Below are positions 9,413 to 20,656 of a stretch of DNA of 64,000 nt, one piece after another (position 1 is the stretch's first letter; each line of letters begins with the position of its first letter). The position numbers and the translations under genes were made by a program. Origin of the DNA: Metellina segmentata (taxonomy: Eukaryota > Arthropoda > Arachnida > Araneae > Tetragnathidae); contig OX375879.1 in NCBI GenBank assembly GCA_947359465.1, forward strand, positions 120,234,557 through 120,298,556, given 5' to 3'. The notes beneath the pieces are model-generated. The model ran no database searches. It was not told where the DNA came from and saw only the letters and a program-made list of their open reading frames with translations.

Positions 9413-12118
9413 TAGAGACCGGATTCCTATGCAATTGCATATTTGGTTTAACACCACATACGAGTCAGGATATCAATTTTCCATCCGAATCATGCTTCAA
9501 GGATTCTATAGGGGAAATTTTATATTGCATATTTGTGCATGTTTGAGGAATTACTGCATGGAATTGCACAAATGAAGGGTTATTGCATATTTCACCCAAA
9601 ATATCAATATTTCAAATGTTATAGCACTTTTTTTTTGCAATGCAATATAGAGCATCTCGGGCCGAGACACTGCATTTATTTTTAGCAGAATGGAATTTGA
9701 TAATGGTACCGCACACACAAAAATGAATTACAGGAATAAACCAAATGATCACATCACCGGCTGAGCAATTATAATTACGTAACACAGGAAGTATGAAAAT
9801 AAATAGAAAAGCACATTGCAGAACAACCAGATCAATCATTGGATTCTCATAAAGATGTATATTCACGGGCACATCTAAACAAGCAATAAATGATATAAAG
9901 AATCTGTTCTAAGGGCGCCTAAGTGTGCGAAAACAACTAAGTTACTTTCGGAGGAAGAATTTAAAATAAATGAAGAAAATTAACGAATGGGGATAAACAT
10001 TCAGGCTCGAAAGCTGAATAGGAAAAAAGAAATATTTACGTACGACGGTCATATCGTATAGTGCCGACCTTGTGGCAAAACTATAACATATGAGTGGAAA
10101 TCTTAACTAGAACAGCATATTAAAACTGGTAAGTTATTCCTTTTCATTGTCTTTATAGAAGTGAATTGAGAATTTCAATCACATGTACATACAGATATGC
10201 AGGTGCTAATGAACTTGATCCTCGAATAATACGACTTCACCTATTATGTGTTCATCCAAAACTTAAATGAAAGCAAGACAAAAGCTCCCTCATATTATAT
10301 AAATTATATAACACAGTTTTTATTCACATGGTGTTTCTCAGGGCTGATACTCCAGAATTACTAGAGGCCCAAGTGTACATACCTTCAAAATTTACATTCA
10401 AATTTAGGCTTGATTAAGTTCGTGCATTGATTGCAATTTTTCTTTGTAGGAGCATTTTCTTCCGCCGAAGAAAGATTTTCTAAGCGTCAAGTTTCGCTTG
10501 GTCAATCACAATCAACCTCAAAGCAGGAAGACAGTTTTTGCGAAGATTTATGTCTGGCTTTAATTTCGCTCGACATTCCTTTCTTTAAACTGAAGAATTC
10601 CGTCCTCATTGAATTTCTTTCGAAATACACGAACCGAAATATCCTCGACGAGAAAGAATTACTTAGGTCTTTGCTATCAAAAAACATCAAGAATTACGTG
10701 TACCTTTTCGTCGATGAAACCACTGATGTTAGGGGTAATTATGTGGATAATCTTTTAATAGGAAAATTAAGTTCCCACTAAGCTGGCCACCCATTTTTTT
10801 AGGCTTCTAAACTCCTCAATAAAACTAATCACGACACAATATGTCGTTTATTAATTCTAGCCTTAAAATCTTTCCCAATGATACCGGAATAGAAAATCGA
10901 GGTTTGATACTTTTGACAGATGTGGCTTCGTATATGATTAAGGCTGGAAAATTGTTACAAACGTTTTATAAAAACCAAGTTCACGTCACATGTACTGCCC
11001 ATGCACTTAACCTTATTGATGAAAAAGTTAGATTCCTTTCCGGGATTAAATTCCTTTATCAGACAAGGAAAAAAAAATCTTTCTAAAAGCACCCTCCCGT
11101 GTGGTAGTTTACAAGGAACTGACGAATGTTTCGTTACCTCCCACGCCTGTGCTCTCAAGATGGGGCACATGGCTGTCTGCTGCTTTGTTCTACAATCTAC
11201 ACCGACAATTGGAACCAATATTCGGAAGTGATTCGATAACTAAAAAAAAATAATAATGCTGATTGAGCACAAAGTATAGATATAGTAGCTATATTAATAG
11301 AAAACGTAAACCTCGTTAAATCATTGACATTTGTAAAAACGCATTGCTCCGTTTTAGTAGATTCGATCCAAAAACTTGAAAACAAAGGATGAACATTAAA
11401 TGAAAGCGTTTCAATCCTTGAAGATGCGGTAATGAAAATCAATTCGATTCCAGGCAAAACTGGTAACATACTTATAGATAAGATAGATGACGTGTTAAAA
11501 AAATCTCGGGTTTACAAAACTGATAACTATTAATAAAATCCTTCAAGGCGAGGAAGGGACCGAACTGAACAAAAATGACATGTGGGACCCTAAAATTTTA
11601 AGGTCTTTGAAATTCGCCCCCATAACGTCTGTGGATGTGGAACGCTCTTTTTCAACGTATAAAAGAATTTTAAGTGACCGGAGACATAATTTTAAGGAAG
11701 ATAATTTAGAAAAATACTTGTTTATTAACTTAAATTATTCGCAAGTACAATAAAGTAATAACTACTCCCTTAATAACCATAGTATTTTTAAATATTTTTT
11801 ATGCCATTTTTTAATATGTCGATATAATTTGTGTGTGTACATTATTTCTTTGATATGAAAGACTTTTTTGATCTATTAGTAGTTAATAAATAAAACTGTA
11901 ATGAGAATTATGTGCAATGTAAAAGCGATAAATGTGCAAAATAATATAGTCTTTTTCAGTATCAATTTTAATTTGTAGTGCATAAAAATGCATATTTTGG
12001 CATGTTTTACTGCATATTTTGCATATTTCGTCATTTTTTACTGTATATTTTAGCATTTTTAACTGCATATTTTATGGGATATTTTGGCAGTTTTTACTGG
12101 ATAAAAATTCGGTCTCTA
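9413..12118 (+). mobile_element. hAT transposon with 8-bp TSD
   Basis: A 2.7-kb element with inverted ends (TAGAGACCGGATT on the left; AATTCGGTCTCTA on the right) and 8-bp flanks TCTATAGG (9405-9412) and TCTATAAG (12119-12126) that differ by one base, as expected for an old hAT insertion. Both subterminal regions are rich in TGCATATTT motifs. It encodes a broken hAT transposase on the plus strand. It sits in the last intron of P450-A. Confidence 0.85.
10431..11752 (+). pseudogene. hAT transposase remnant
   Basis: Three separate blocks of a hAT transposase are visible. At 10431-10781 there is the segment ending YLFVDETTDVRGNYVDNLL, with the first catalytic Asp region. At 10841-11080 there is LLTDVASYMIKAGK, then VHVTCTAHALNLIDEKV, the middle catalytic region. 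At about 11578-11752 there is the dimerisation block SVDVERSFSTYKRILSDRRH. Stops and frameshifts separate them, so no active enzyme can be made. The enzyme family cuts and pastes DNA with an RNase-H-like core. Confidence 0.85.
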
Positions 12119-12126
12119 TCTATAAG

Positions 12127-12818
12127 TGATGTGTCCAGTCCAGTTTAACTTCCACTAAAAGGAGCTGCCTTTTACCTAGGAAGACGGAAGGAAGTAATTT
12201 GGCCACTGGCTCTTATTGAGTATTATATTAGACTATACAGCTTATTTTAGGTTTAAAATGAAAGATAATAACTATATAAAACTAGTATTTAAATTGCAAA
12301 TTTATCACAGTGACCTGCTCTTTTTTTTTTTTTTTCATTTTATTTTGTTTAATCGTTTAACCACATTTGACTTCTCTCGATGAGCATTTCCCGCCTACTT
12401 TTTTTGCTACTACTTTTAGCTGTGTTTTGTGTAGTTTCCAGTGCAAAAACTCCGCATTTTGCTTTTCAATTTTTTATTGGGCATATCTTCTGTGATGACT
12501 CCATACGACAGAATCTGAGAATTTATTGCATTAATTTTAGATGCCACATGGAGTACGAATCTCTTCACAAAGCTTTTGGATGAAATTTCTTATGCTAGGT
12601 TTCTGCCTTCCTGTCACTTCTTTATATAAAATCCAAGTATTTACCGCAAACACGTCTAAAAATATTGGAAAAATACTTGCATAGAACAACGACGAGATCT
12701 CGATTTTGAGGTGTACAGGCGAAACATTTGGTTTTACAATATAGACGTCGCACTTAGTCTGGTTTGAAAAATGTAGTTTCTGGTGACTTACTTAGATGGT
12801 AATATGGATGGTCTAATC
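12127..12818 (+). other. P450-A intron, nothing recognised
   Basis: Unassigned intron sequence between two hAT elements, with a T-rich tract near 12320. The short open frame at 12380-12583 starts with a hydrophobic run but has no supporting features and is unlikely to be a gene. Confidence 0.5.
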
Positions 12819-14071
12819 CAGTGTTTACCAAACTTTTGACATATGTGTACCCCTTCTATAATTTTCGTAACTCTTAGTACCCCTCGTCAAAAAAATGGAT
12901 ATATTTTAATAACAATCAAAATGGTTTTTTTTTCTTTTTTTGTGACATACACAAAATAATAAGAAAAGAGAAATAAAATTATTCATAACGAAATATAAAT
13001 AAAAGTTTTTTATAAATACGTTTATTTGGATCGATGAGAAGGATGAAATTTTTTTTTTGTTCTGAGATAACAGATCGTCATAATTTGGTTTCTGGTTGTT
13101 AATTTTAATCTGAGATGTGGTTCCACGTCCAATAGTCTTTTTTTTGGTTAATGTCTACAAAAGCGGAAAAGGCAACTTCAGATAAATATGAAGTTGGAAA
13201 AGGCAAGATGTATTTTAGAACTTTTTCTGTCAAAACCGGATACACAAGTTGCATTTGTAACCAGAATGATGTGAAAGTACTCCCCTTATGTTTATTTTTC
13301 AAGAATCCGACTGAAACCAATTCCAACAATTGCTCTTCTTCCTCATACGACAAATCTTCTGGCATGGATGTTGAGTTGATGTTAAACGGATATCTTATTC
13401 ATTCAATATTTTTGGTTAAATCAGGGATATCGTTTTTAGTCCACCTGCAAACTCTCCAAATGCTGTGTTATGCATTTCAGAGTATCAGCATCAATTTTAG
13501 TAGTCGAACTTGTTATAAACTCATGAAGAGAGGGAAACGAGTCTACTTCTTCATTACCAACTCTCTTTTGCCATAACTTTAGTTTTGCGATGGCAGCGTT
13601 CACTTTATCTTGAACGTGAAATAATGAAATTTCTTTGCCTTGTAACGTACCTTTATATGTGTAACGCATTCCGGCGCAATGTGCCTGAGAGATCAGAACG
13701 ACGCTAACAGCTGTCCACGAAGCGCGAGAATAAAAATAAAAGGTTGGGTCCAAACATCCGGTAAAGATAAGAGACTACTAGAATAAGCAGATTTCTACCC
13801 CTTCTACGAGAGGAGTTGGTAACGGTTGCCCCGACGGAGGATTAACGAAGTAAGTTGTTTCTGTAACTAAGTGTGGTATATTTCCGCCGTGTCACTCCGA
13901 ACCATCTCACGCCTCACAAGACTGTCTTGACTTGACTCATGAGAACGTAGAATTAGGAGCAGCTAAGCACAGTACAGTGCATATCCCCATGAAACTCCGG
14001 TTCAACGCGTATCCCAACCAAACTCTTCCCGTACCCCTGGGGGTACGCGTACCACACTTTGGGAAACACTG
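12819..14071 (-). mobile_element. Deleted hAT (ZBED5/SCAND3-like)
   Basis: Ends are CAGTGTTTACCAAACTTTTG and the inverse of CAGTGTTTCCCAAAGTGTGG, with similar 8-bp flanks GTCTAATC and GTCTATCG. Minus-strand frames at 13436-13753 and 13105-13365 match the later part of ZBED5/SCAND3-type hAT transposases, including FPTSYLSEVAFSAFVDINQK of the dimerisation region. The N-terminal half, including the BED finger, is deleted. It is non-autonomous and broken. Confidence 0.8.
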
Positions 14072-14089
14072 GTCTATCGATTCTTTTGA

Positions 14090-14153
14090 AAGATTCCATT
14101 CATTTCAATCGAGTCAGTTGAAAGATTCCATTCATTTCAATCGAGTCAGTTGA
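14090..14153 (+). repeat. 32-bp tandem duplication
   Basis: A 32-bp unit beginning TTGAAAGATTCCATTCATTT occurs twice in exact tandem, just outside the hAT right end. It is probably replication slippage. Confidence 0.8.
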
Positions 14154-14264
14154 AAGATTTCTTCATCGGAAACAATTCACTTGGTTTTCCAGTATATTCA
14201 GCGCCATCTGTTGTCGAATATACGCACTATGCCGTGTTTTTTGGATTGTTGAAGGGGTGGGTAC

Positions 14265-14886
14265 TAGGGATGCGACATCGATAGCAAAACATCGATGTTT
14301 TGAAACATCGATGTTGATAATACATCGACCCAAAAATATCGATGTTTTTAAAATTCAGTGTATTTCAACTTTTTCCCCTATTTCTCAAAACTGGTTTAGC
14401 AACTTGAGATGCTACATCGACAGCAAAACATCGATGTTTTGAAACTTTGATGTTCAAAATTTAAAACATCGATGTTGATAATACATCGCCCCCAAACCAT
14501 CGATGTTTCTAAAATTCAGTGTATTTAAACTTGTTTCCCCATTTCTTAAAACTGGTTTAGCAACAAGTGATGCAACATCGGCTTCAATACATCGATGTTT
14601 TTTTCTAAAACATCAATGTTTAGAAAAAAATTGACATCGATGTTGCATCTCTACTTTTCAGACCCTTCATCCTTGGTCACTTTGGTCTAAAAGTAGGTTC
14701 AATTTGCTGTTTATAAAAATTATGCTACTTGATTATTTTTTTAAATTTTTATAATGGTACTTTTTTCATTTAAAAATAAAATATCGACAACGTCAAAAAA
14801 TATCGACAAGTATAAACATCGATGTTACAAAAACATCGACCCCAATACATCGATGTTTTTTAAAAAACATCGATGTCGCATCCCTA
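14265..14886. mobile_element. Foldback MITE rich in ATCGATGT, perfect 8-bp TSD
   Basis: Inverted ends TAGGGATGCGACATCGAT and ATCGATGTCGCATCCCTA are flanked by a perfect 8-bp duplication GTGGGTAC (14257-14264 and 14887-14894), pointing to a hAT-type mobiliser. The interior is built from many ACATCGATGT palindromes with two internal tandem segments, so the single strand could fold extensively. A truncated minus-strand copy lies at about 22640-22803. Confidence 0.85.
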
Positions 14887-15126
14887 GTGGGTACCTCGCC
14901 TTCGTCGAATCCATTTGTGGGTTTGGGATATTTTCCCCCAGTTTTGATTTCCACTCATTCATCGAGTGAGGACTAGGGGCTTGTAAAACTAGTAGTTGAA
15001 TTGCATTCTTTCAGAGGAACCACGATTGCAAGTCGTATTTACATTCGCACTTTGCTTTACGTTTTTTTTACTGTTTACAATTTTACCTTATCATTTGACT
15101 CCTTTATTCATTTGGCTTCCTTGCAG

Positions 15127-15222
15127 GTACCTGTGGAATTTAACATTCGCCAGATACTTCTGCAGCCCAAAGACATTATTATCAATTTAGAAGCAAGGAA
15201 AGATGGCCCAGCTATAAAATAA
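15127..15222 (+). CDS. P450-A last exon with stop
   Basis: This is the C-terminal exon of the P450: VPVEFNIRQILLQPKDIIIN, ending in KDGPAIK and TAA. The sequence fits the beta-strand end region of CYP3-clan proteins (LQPKDxIxLxxxxR). The acceptor is TTGCAG after a pyrimidine-rich stretch and the phase is 0, matching the heme exon. The stop ends the gene. AATAAA hexamers at about 15219 and 15375 could serve polyadenylation. Confidence 0.93.
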   Translation, partial: VPVEFNIRQILLQPKDIIINLEARKDGPAIK

Positions 15223-15374
15223 ACAAAAAAGACTGCCACTAAATATCTTCGATTATTTGAACATAAACCATTTGTTTGCTTTCTATATTTTTAACTTGGG
15301 TCAACACATTTCTGTGATTATGCTCCTAAAGAAATTTCTATTGATTATTTATTTGGTTTTGTGTATTTCATGAA

Positions 15375-15380
15375 AATAAA
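15375..15380 (+). terminator. Possible poly(A) signal of P450-A
   Basis: An AATAAA hexamer about 150 bp after the stop codon, within AT-rich 3' sequence. Another overlaps the stop region. The choice between them cannot be made from sequence alone. Confidence 0.45.
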
Positions 15381-16139
15381 TGATGTTACGCAATTTTCGA
15401 TTAAACATACAATCTTTTCCTTTCATTTCTTTATGAACATTTGTAGGTTGTACTACATTAAAGTATTATATGTAAAATTATTGCATTAAAATATTTTATA
15501 AAATTATTGCATTAAAATATTTTATAAAATTATTGTATTAAAAAATATATTTTTTTAATGTATTATATATTTATTTGTTGTTTATTTGTTTATTAAAGTA
15601 TAAAACAAAATTATTGGGTTGAAATTTTATGCAGAATTATTATATTAAAATAATATTCAAAATTAGTATATAGTGCAGCAATAATGACATGACATTGACA
15701 TTGTTGACCTTTACTGATCAAGAACATTATTAGAAAGAGTTAGCTAGCAAAGGTGTGTGCGTGGCGTGTTAGCCGATACAGGTCGGGTATTTCAGATGTT
15801 TCTGAAAACATGCAAGTCCTCGATGTAAATAGTAGGTAAAATAAAGAATTTGTAGATGTCAAGATGTGTCTGTTACTTGTTCGTCAGGTTCAAGGAGTGA
15901 TTCTCTAAGACAGACTACAATAGTAGATTATTTATATTTCTGTTTAAAATAAACTCTCATCAAATACCTGTCACGGAGGTCAGATATAATTTGAGATGGA
16001 CCATTTACGAATTTGTTTTGTTTTAGAATGAAAAAGAACTTACAAATATTTGTGTATGTTGTATGACACACAGTCCATATGAATGTGCTTTCCCACAATG
16101 GCTGTGGGAAAGAGGACAAGCAGCTGAATTACTAACGCG
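15381..16139. other. Intergenic, short AT-rich tandem repeat only
   Basis: This stretch contains about three copies of a 25-bp AT-rich unit at about 15477-15550 (ATTGCATTAAAATATTTTAT). No gene is recognised. Confidence 0.6.
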
Positions 16140-16440
16140 CGGTTAATGACAACAAACCACTTTCCCGTTGCTAAGCAACTGCGCTTTCTTTCTCTTTATA
16201 ATTTATCGGTAGCAAGTGGAATATAATTGTTCATATTGAATTTTTGTTATGTTATATTTCTTGTTTTAAAACAAAAATATTTATTCAGATCGGTATACTA
16301 TAAAAGGATTTCTAGAAAAATAGACAAAATGTTTTCCTAAATAGACTATGATATTCTTATAAATAATAAAACAGTGTTATTCATTAAAAAAACAATAAAA
16401 ATGTTTGAAAAAATAGACTATATATTTCTTTTTTTTTATA

Positions 16441-16745
16441 GGGTTGCGGTAGCCCGGTTGGAAGAAAAACGAATTAGCGAACGGAGGGTTGCGAGTTAGA
16501 ATCCAACAAAAGACCGTCTTAAAAGACCGTTACCGAAGGGGGCTGGTGCACGTTAAACCTGTGGTGGATTCAAATGTTCTCACATTGGTGTGGTGAGAAT
16601 GTTTCGAATGTAGGGTTCCAGCTAAGGTATGACGTATTCATCTTAACGTATTTAAAATTTCGTTGTGTTGTCCTTGGGTTTGATCCCGGACCGTAGCCAA
16701 TAGCCCATTGTGTTGCTCCAAACATTAGTTAAAATACTCTTACCT
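16441..16745 (+). repeat. tRNA-derived SINE
   Basis: It begins with an A-box-like GGTAGCCCGGTTGG and a degenerate B box GCGAGTTAGAATCC, followed by a body shared with the other copies (GTTGTCCTTGGGTTTGATCC, then an AGCCCATTGTGTTGCTCC tail). At least eight copies or pieces occur in the window. Confidence 0.75.
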
Positions 16746-16971
16746 ACTTAAATAAATAGACAACAATACTTTTTAAAAAAATAGACAATAGTATTTTTCG
16801 AAATGAAACATACAAAATTTTTTTTCGAAATAAAACAGACAATAATGTTATATGAAAGATATACCAACTATAATATATTTTTCAGAGGTAGACCATAATA
16901 ATTTGTTAAAAAAAAACTTAGAATACAAAAAAAAATGTTTTAGAAACCAAGATAATTGGCAATTTTTGTTA

Positions 16972-17281
16972 ACATCGTACTACAGGAACACAACGGGTTA
17001 TTGACGACGGTCCGGGATCAGTCCCTTAAGGGAAACATCCGAGGACAACACCTCGTAATTTTGAACCGCGGTCAGATGACGAAGCAACACCTGAGCTGGC
17101 ACCCCACTCTCCAAACTTCTACACCAATCCAACGTGAGGACTTTAGGCCACGACAGATTTAAGCTGTACCAGCCGCCTTTGCACCATACGCTTACAAACA
17201 TCCATGCCCGTACCCGGAATCGAACCAGGAACCTTCCTATCTAGAGGCTAACACCTTAATCACTATACCGGTTGGTCGGCT
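16972..17281 (-). repeat. tRNA-derived SINE
   Basis: Minus-strand copy. Its head reads GCCGACCAACCGGTATAGTG, and the B box region contains GGTTCGATTCC, an almost perfect Pol III internal promoter. The body contains the family blocks GTCATCTGACC and TAGCCCGTTGTG-like tail. It is among the best preserved copies here. Confidence 0.78.
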
Positions 17282-17312
17282 TTTAGAAATCAAATCGACT
17301 GCAACTTATTTC

Positions 17313-18135
17313 GGTACAGCTACACTCTACGTTTATGAGTGATGGCAACGGCTTGGCGATTTTTTTTTTTGGCGCACTTCTGGTAGCGAGTTACGATAAA
17401 TTAAGGCAGCACATCTTTCGTTACGGCTGTTGTGGTTTTCATGGCAACCTCGGCAAACGGAAACTTTCAATTTTCATTTTAAATATTCTAGAAAGTTCTT
17501 CCAAAATCCGTTAAAATCGTTTGATTTCATTGATTCGTCTTGTAGTCCTGTAGTCTTTTCTCCCATTGGTTATTTTGTTTTTAAAATATCCTTTGATTGC
17601 ATTGGTCCTTTTAAATCGTTTTCTGTGATACCATTGGTCCATTTATTTGTATTTTGACAGTTGTGGAATTTTTATTTTACTAAAATAGTTTTCAGAGTAT
17701 TATAACTTTGACCATTTTCGTTTTCATTATTTTTTTACGAAAGAATTCTGACGCTATCAGGTTGTATTAGTTCTTGCTCTTTTTCTTTTGTAAATCTTTT
17801 TTTTTTTTTTTTCAGCATGCCCACTGTATTTAGTGTAATTAATTGATAAGTTTCAGGGTATTCTTATCAAACATTCGTAGCTTAGTTTCTCTGCTGGTTC
17901 ACAAATGTGTTTTGATATGTGCTTAAACTTACTACTTTTTGTGAAAGTTTTTAAAAAATATACTTTTCAAAACGTTCTGAAATGTGTTTAAAAAGTGTGT
18001 TGCAAAAAGAAAAAAAATTTGTTAAAAGAGAGAAAGAGTTAAGAAATAATTCTTTCCTTGGCGACTTTAGAAGTGCGCCAAAAAAAAATCGCCAAGCCGT
18101 TGCCATCACTCATAAACGTAGAGTGTAGCTGTACC
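17313..18135. mobile_element. MITE with long TIRs and perfect 8-bp TSD
   Basis: It has long inverted ends (about 65-70 bp) starting GGTACAGCTACACTCTACG and reaching a TTTTTTGGCGCACTTCT block. It is flanked by a perfect 8-bp duplication CTTATTTC (17305-17312 and 18136-18143). There is no coding sequence. A longer relative with its own perfect 8-bp duplication is at 58961-61289. The superfamily is unclear: P, Merlin and hAT all make 8-bp duplications. Confidence 0.85.
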
Positions 18136-18729
18136 CTTATTTCTAAATAAACTTATTTACGTTTTAGCAAGAATGCAAAAACAAACAATTCCAATGAATA
18201 ATAATTGCTGCCGGTTAAATTGTAGAGACAGCTAATGCAGTTGCTTAGCAACGTGAAAGAGTTTTGTTGTAACGAACCCGTGCACTAGTAGTTCGACTAC
18301 AAGTCTGCACGCCCACAACATTGTGATACCACAATGCTATGGGGGCACAATTGTACCTCACACCAATGTCAATTTAATTTTATTAATTTTTATGGAAGAC
18401 CTTCCGGGATTCACAACCATCGACCTCTCTCTGAAATTTCACTATGCCCCGTCCGTAACTGTTTCACACAGTTCTTTGAAAAATTCCTTTAGCCCCAACG
18501 AAATCTTTGTCTCATGAGCACTTCATAAAATCTCTTTCATTCTCTGTGATTATCACGAAATCCTTTAGTCAGATCCTTGATTTTCGTTACTATCCTTGAT
18601 TTTAGGCCTACATCAATTGTCATAGAAATATCCGGTTCCATTGTAAACTCACTCATTTTTAAAAGTTAAAAATGTTAAAAACTGAATTGGGCAAAACCCT
18701 ACGAAATAAAGAACACTAGAATTAACACG

Positions 18730-19045
18730 ATTGTTAATTGTCGGTACTTGAATTAGCGTCGCACTACTAGAGCAACACAAAAGGAGCTATTTGGCGGCGG
18801 TTCGGTATAAGAGAAAGAACCGAGGACAACTTCCCGAAATTTTAAACCATGGTCAGATAACGAGGTTAACACCGAATCTACCACCGCACTTTCTAATCCA
18901 TCCCGTCATCGTGATTAATTTGAGGTCACGAAAGATTTAACGTGCACCAGCTCCCCGAGTTCACGAGGATCGTTCGTTGGACCAAGTTCCGAACTCGCAA
19001 CCCTCAATTGTTTAATTCCTACTCTTCCAATCGGACTAATCCACA
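18730..19045 (-). repeat. tRNA-derived SINE
   Basis: A diverged minus-strand member of the SINE family. It has the tail block ACGTCGT-like near the left, GGTCAGATAACGAGG in the body, and a head with GAGTTCGGAACTTGG-like B box sequence when read in reverse. Confidence 0.65.
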
Positions 19046-19154
19046 TTCATAGAAGTAAAATAAACATACTTTTGATCTCCTCAACCTTCTTGTTTCGTCT
19101 CCAGAGTTGCCCTTCCCCCAGAACTAGCAATACATTAACTTGTAGGAGGTAGGT

Positions 19155-19320
19155 ATTATGATCTGATCCTGATAGACGAGATATTTCGTTATTAATATGA
19201 AAACTTGATCTCGTCATCATAAAAAAATCGGCAATACCTTGATTGACGCGTCATCCTGTCATCAGTGAAATGAGTCATATTTTGGATGGACGAGATATCT
19301 CGTCGAAGCCACTTAAAACT
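19155..19320. repeat. piggyBac-like palindrome repeat, fragment
   Basis: Contains GACGAGATATCTCGTC near 19286-19301 and the associated ACTTGATCTCGTCATCAT block. The ends are decayed. Confidence 0.55.
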
Positions 19321-19609
19321 TTATATAGATGTCCTTCTGTTCTTGTACAACTAATAATTTAAAAAATAAAAGTGTTAAAAAAAGTGTTTGAGGGTTCATG
19401 TCTCAAGATTCGCCGCGGTAGAGGATTTGGTATAGCAGTACATATTAACCTCGAGAATATTGACTTGCTTGTACGAATGAAATAACGTCAGATAGTCAAG
19501 GGTTGAGCATCTCTGACACACACGGTAACCGGACAGCGGTCAAACTATCCCCGAAGTCCTTCTAGGGGGCTTCGACTGAAGAGTTTAATGCATAACAGGC
19601 ACGATGAAT

Positions 19610-19872
19610 TAGAGAGCAAAAGAGACACAGAAATTGAAGAAAAAGAGAGAATAGGATAGATAGAGAGAAAAAGGGAGATATATATGGAGAGACAAAGATA
19701 GAAGGGAAAATGGGAGAAAACAGATAGAGAATGAGAGAAAAAGATAGAGAGAGAAAGTGAGGGAGAGAGACAGAAAGAGAGAGCGAGAGATAGATAGAGA
19801 GTGCGAGAGATAGATAGAGAGAGCGAGAGATCGATAGAAAGAGAGAGCAAGAGAGAGAGAGAGAGAGAACGA
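19610..19872 (+). repeat. GA-rich polypurine tract
   Basis: About 260 bp of almost pure purine on the plus strand, mainly GAGA and GATAGA repeats. It produces a spurious Ser/Leu-rich minus-strand frame (19545-19928) that should not be treated as a gene. Confidence 0.9.
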
Positions 19873-20556
19873 TGGGTGAGGAGAGACTGGCCTAATATCA
19901 AGCAGATTATCTTGCTGGACCGACTCATCTATTTAATATCTTATAAGCAGTAGCTCTTTTTGCTTGGTCTTACAGTGCAACTTTTGCTTAGAGTAAATTT
20001 TGTTATAAAGTGTTATTGCATTAAAAAACTACAACTGAATATCACAGCGGCATTTGAGGTCTGTCACTTTGTCCGCAAGGTATCGGTGCTATGTAACCGG
20101 ATTCTGTATCAGGTTGGTTGGTAGGGTTTCATGGCGCAAGTGCCCTATTCGGCCAAACTGCGGCAACAACGTCATTTTAATGGACACACACACAAATTTC
20201 AGTTTCACCAAACAGCGAACTTAACCATATTATGATTTCGTCTACTATATGCTTCTTTCAAAAGTAAACATCAACCGTTAACAGAGCACGGCACAACCCA
20301 AAGGATCATTTTCGGTGATAGAAATCAGCAGCCAAGCGTTTGTTTTGATTAGTCCGTTCTATGCTATGTCGAAGTTCGTCAGCAACGGTTGAGTTGAGTA
20401 TCGAGTTGAATACTTAACTCTTTCTCACTGATATACAGGAAGAAAAAGAAGCATGCCATGATCAAAAATATTATTCTTTAGATTCGTTGGTTCGTTTCGA
20501 TTTTAAATATATTATATTAAAAAAAAAATGATGCACTTGACTCCTTTGGATGTGTT
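19873..20556. other. Intergenic, nothing recognised
   Basis: There are no convincing coding segments, repeats with ends, or RNA genes in this stretch. Confidence 0.5.
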
Positions 20557-20562
20557 AGGATG

Positions 20563-20598
20563 GCCGAGCGGTGTAAGGCGCCAGACTCAAGGACTCCT
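20563..20598 (+). pseudogene. tRNA-Leu 5' half (pseudogene or SINE head)
   Basis: TTAGGATGGCCGAGCGGTGT, then AAGGCGCCAGACTCAAG, matches the acceptor, D arm and anticodon stem of a tRNA-Leu (CAA anticodon region), including the A box TGGCCGAGCGG. The sequence then departs from tRNA. No variable arm, B box or T arm was found downstream. Confidence 0.6.
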
Positions 20599-20656
20599 TT
20601 GGACCTATCAAAAGTAAGACTTAACCTCTTTTGTCATGACACAGAAGCTATATGTA

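Larger units (their letters stand above)
16140..18280. mobile_element. TIR element of unknown class, filled by later insertions
   Basis: The left arm (16141-16250) and right arm (about 18170-18280) are imperfect inverse copies. Both contain the block GTTGCTAAGCAACTGC next to an ACAACAAA motif. Between them lie two SINEs and the 17313-18135 MITE, so the original element was short (about 0.5-0.7 kb). The exact ends and target duplication are unclear. Confidence 0.5.

Noticed and set aside
12380..12583. 67-codon ORF with a hydrophobic N-terminus resembling a secreted peptide
   Set aside because: It is in the P450-A intron, with no promoter, splice or family support. Hydrophobic runs are common in AT-rich sequence.
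15001..15222. 73-codon ORF as a separate gene
   Set aside because: Its 3' part is the last exon of P450-A; the upstream part is intron before the TTGCAG acceptor.
19545..19928. Minus-strand 127-codon ORF rich in Ser and Leu
   Set aside because: It is the reverse reading of a GA-rich purine tract and has no domain.
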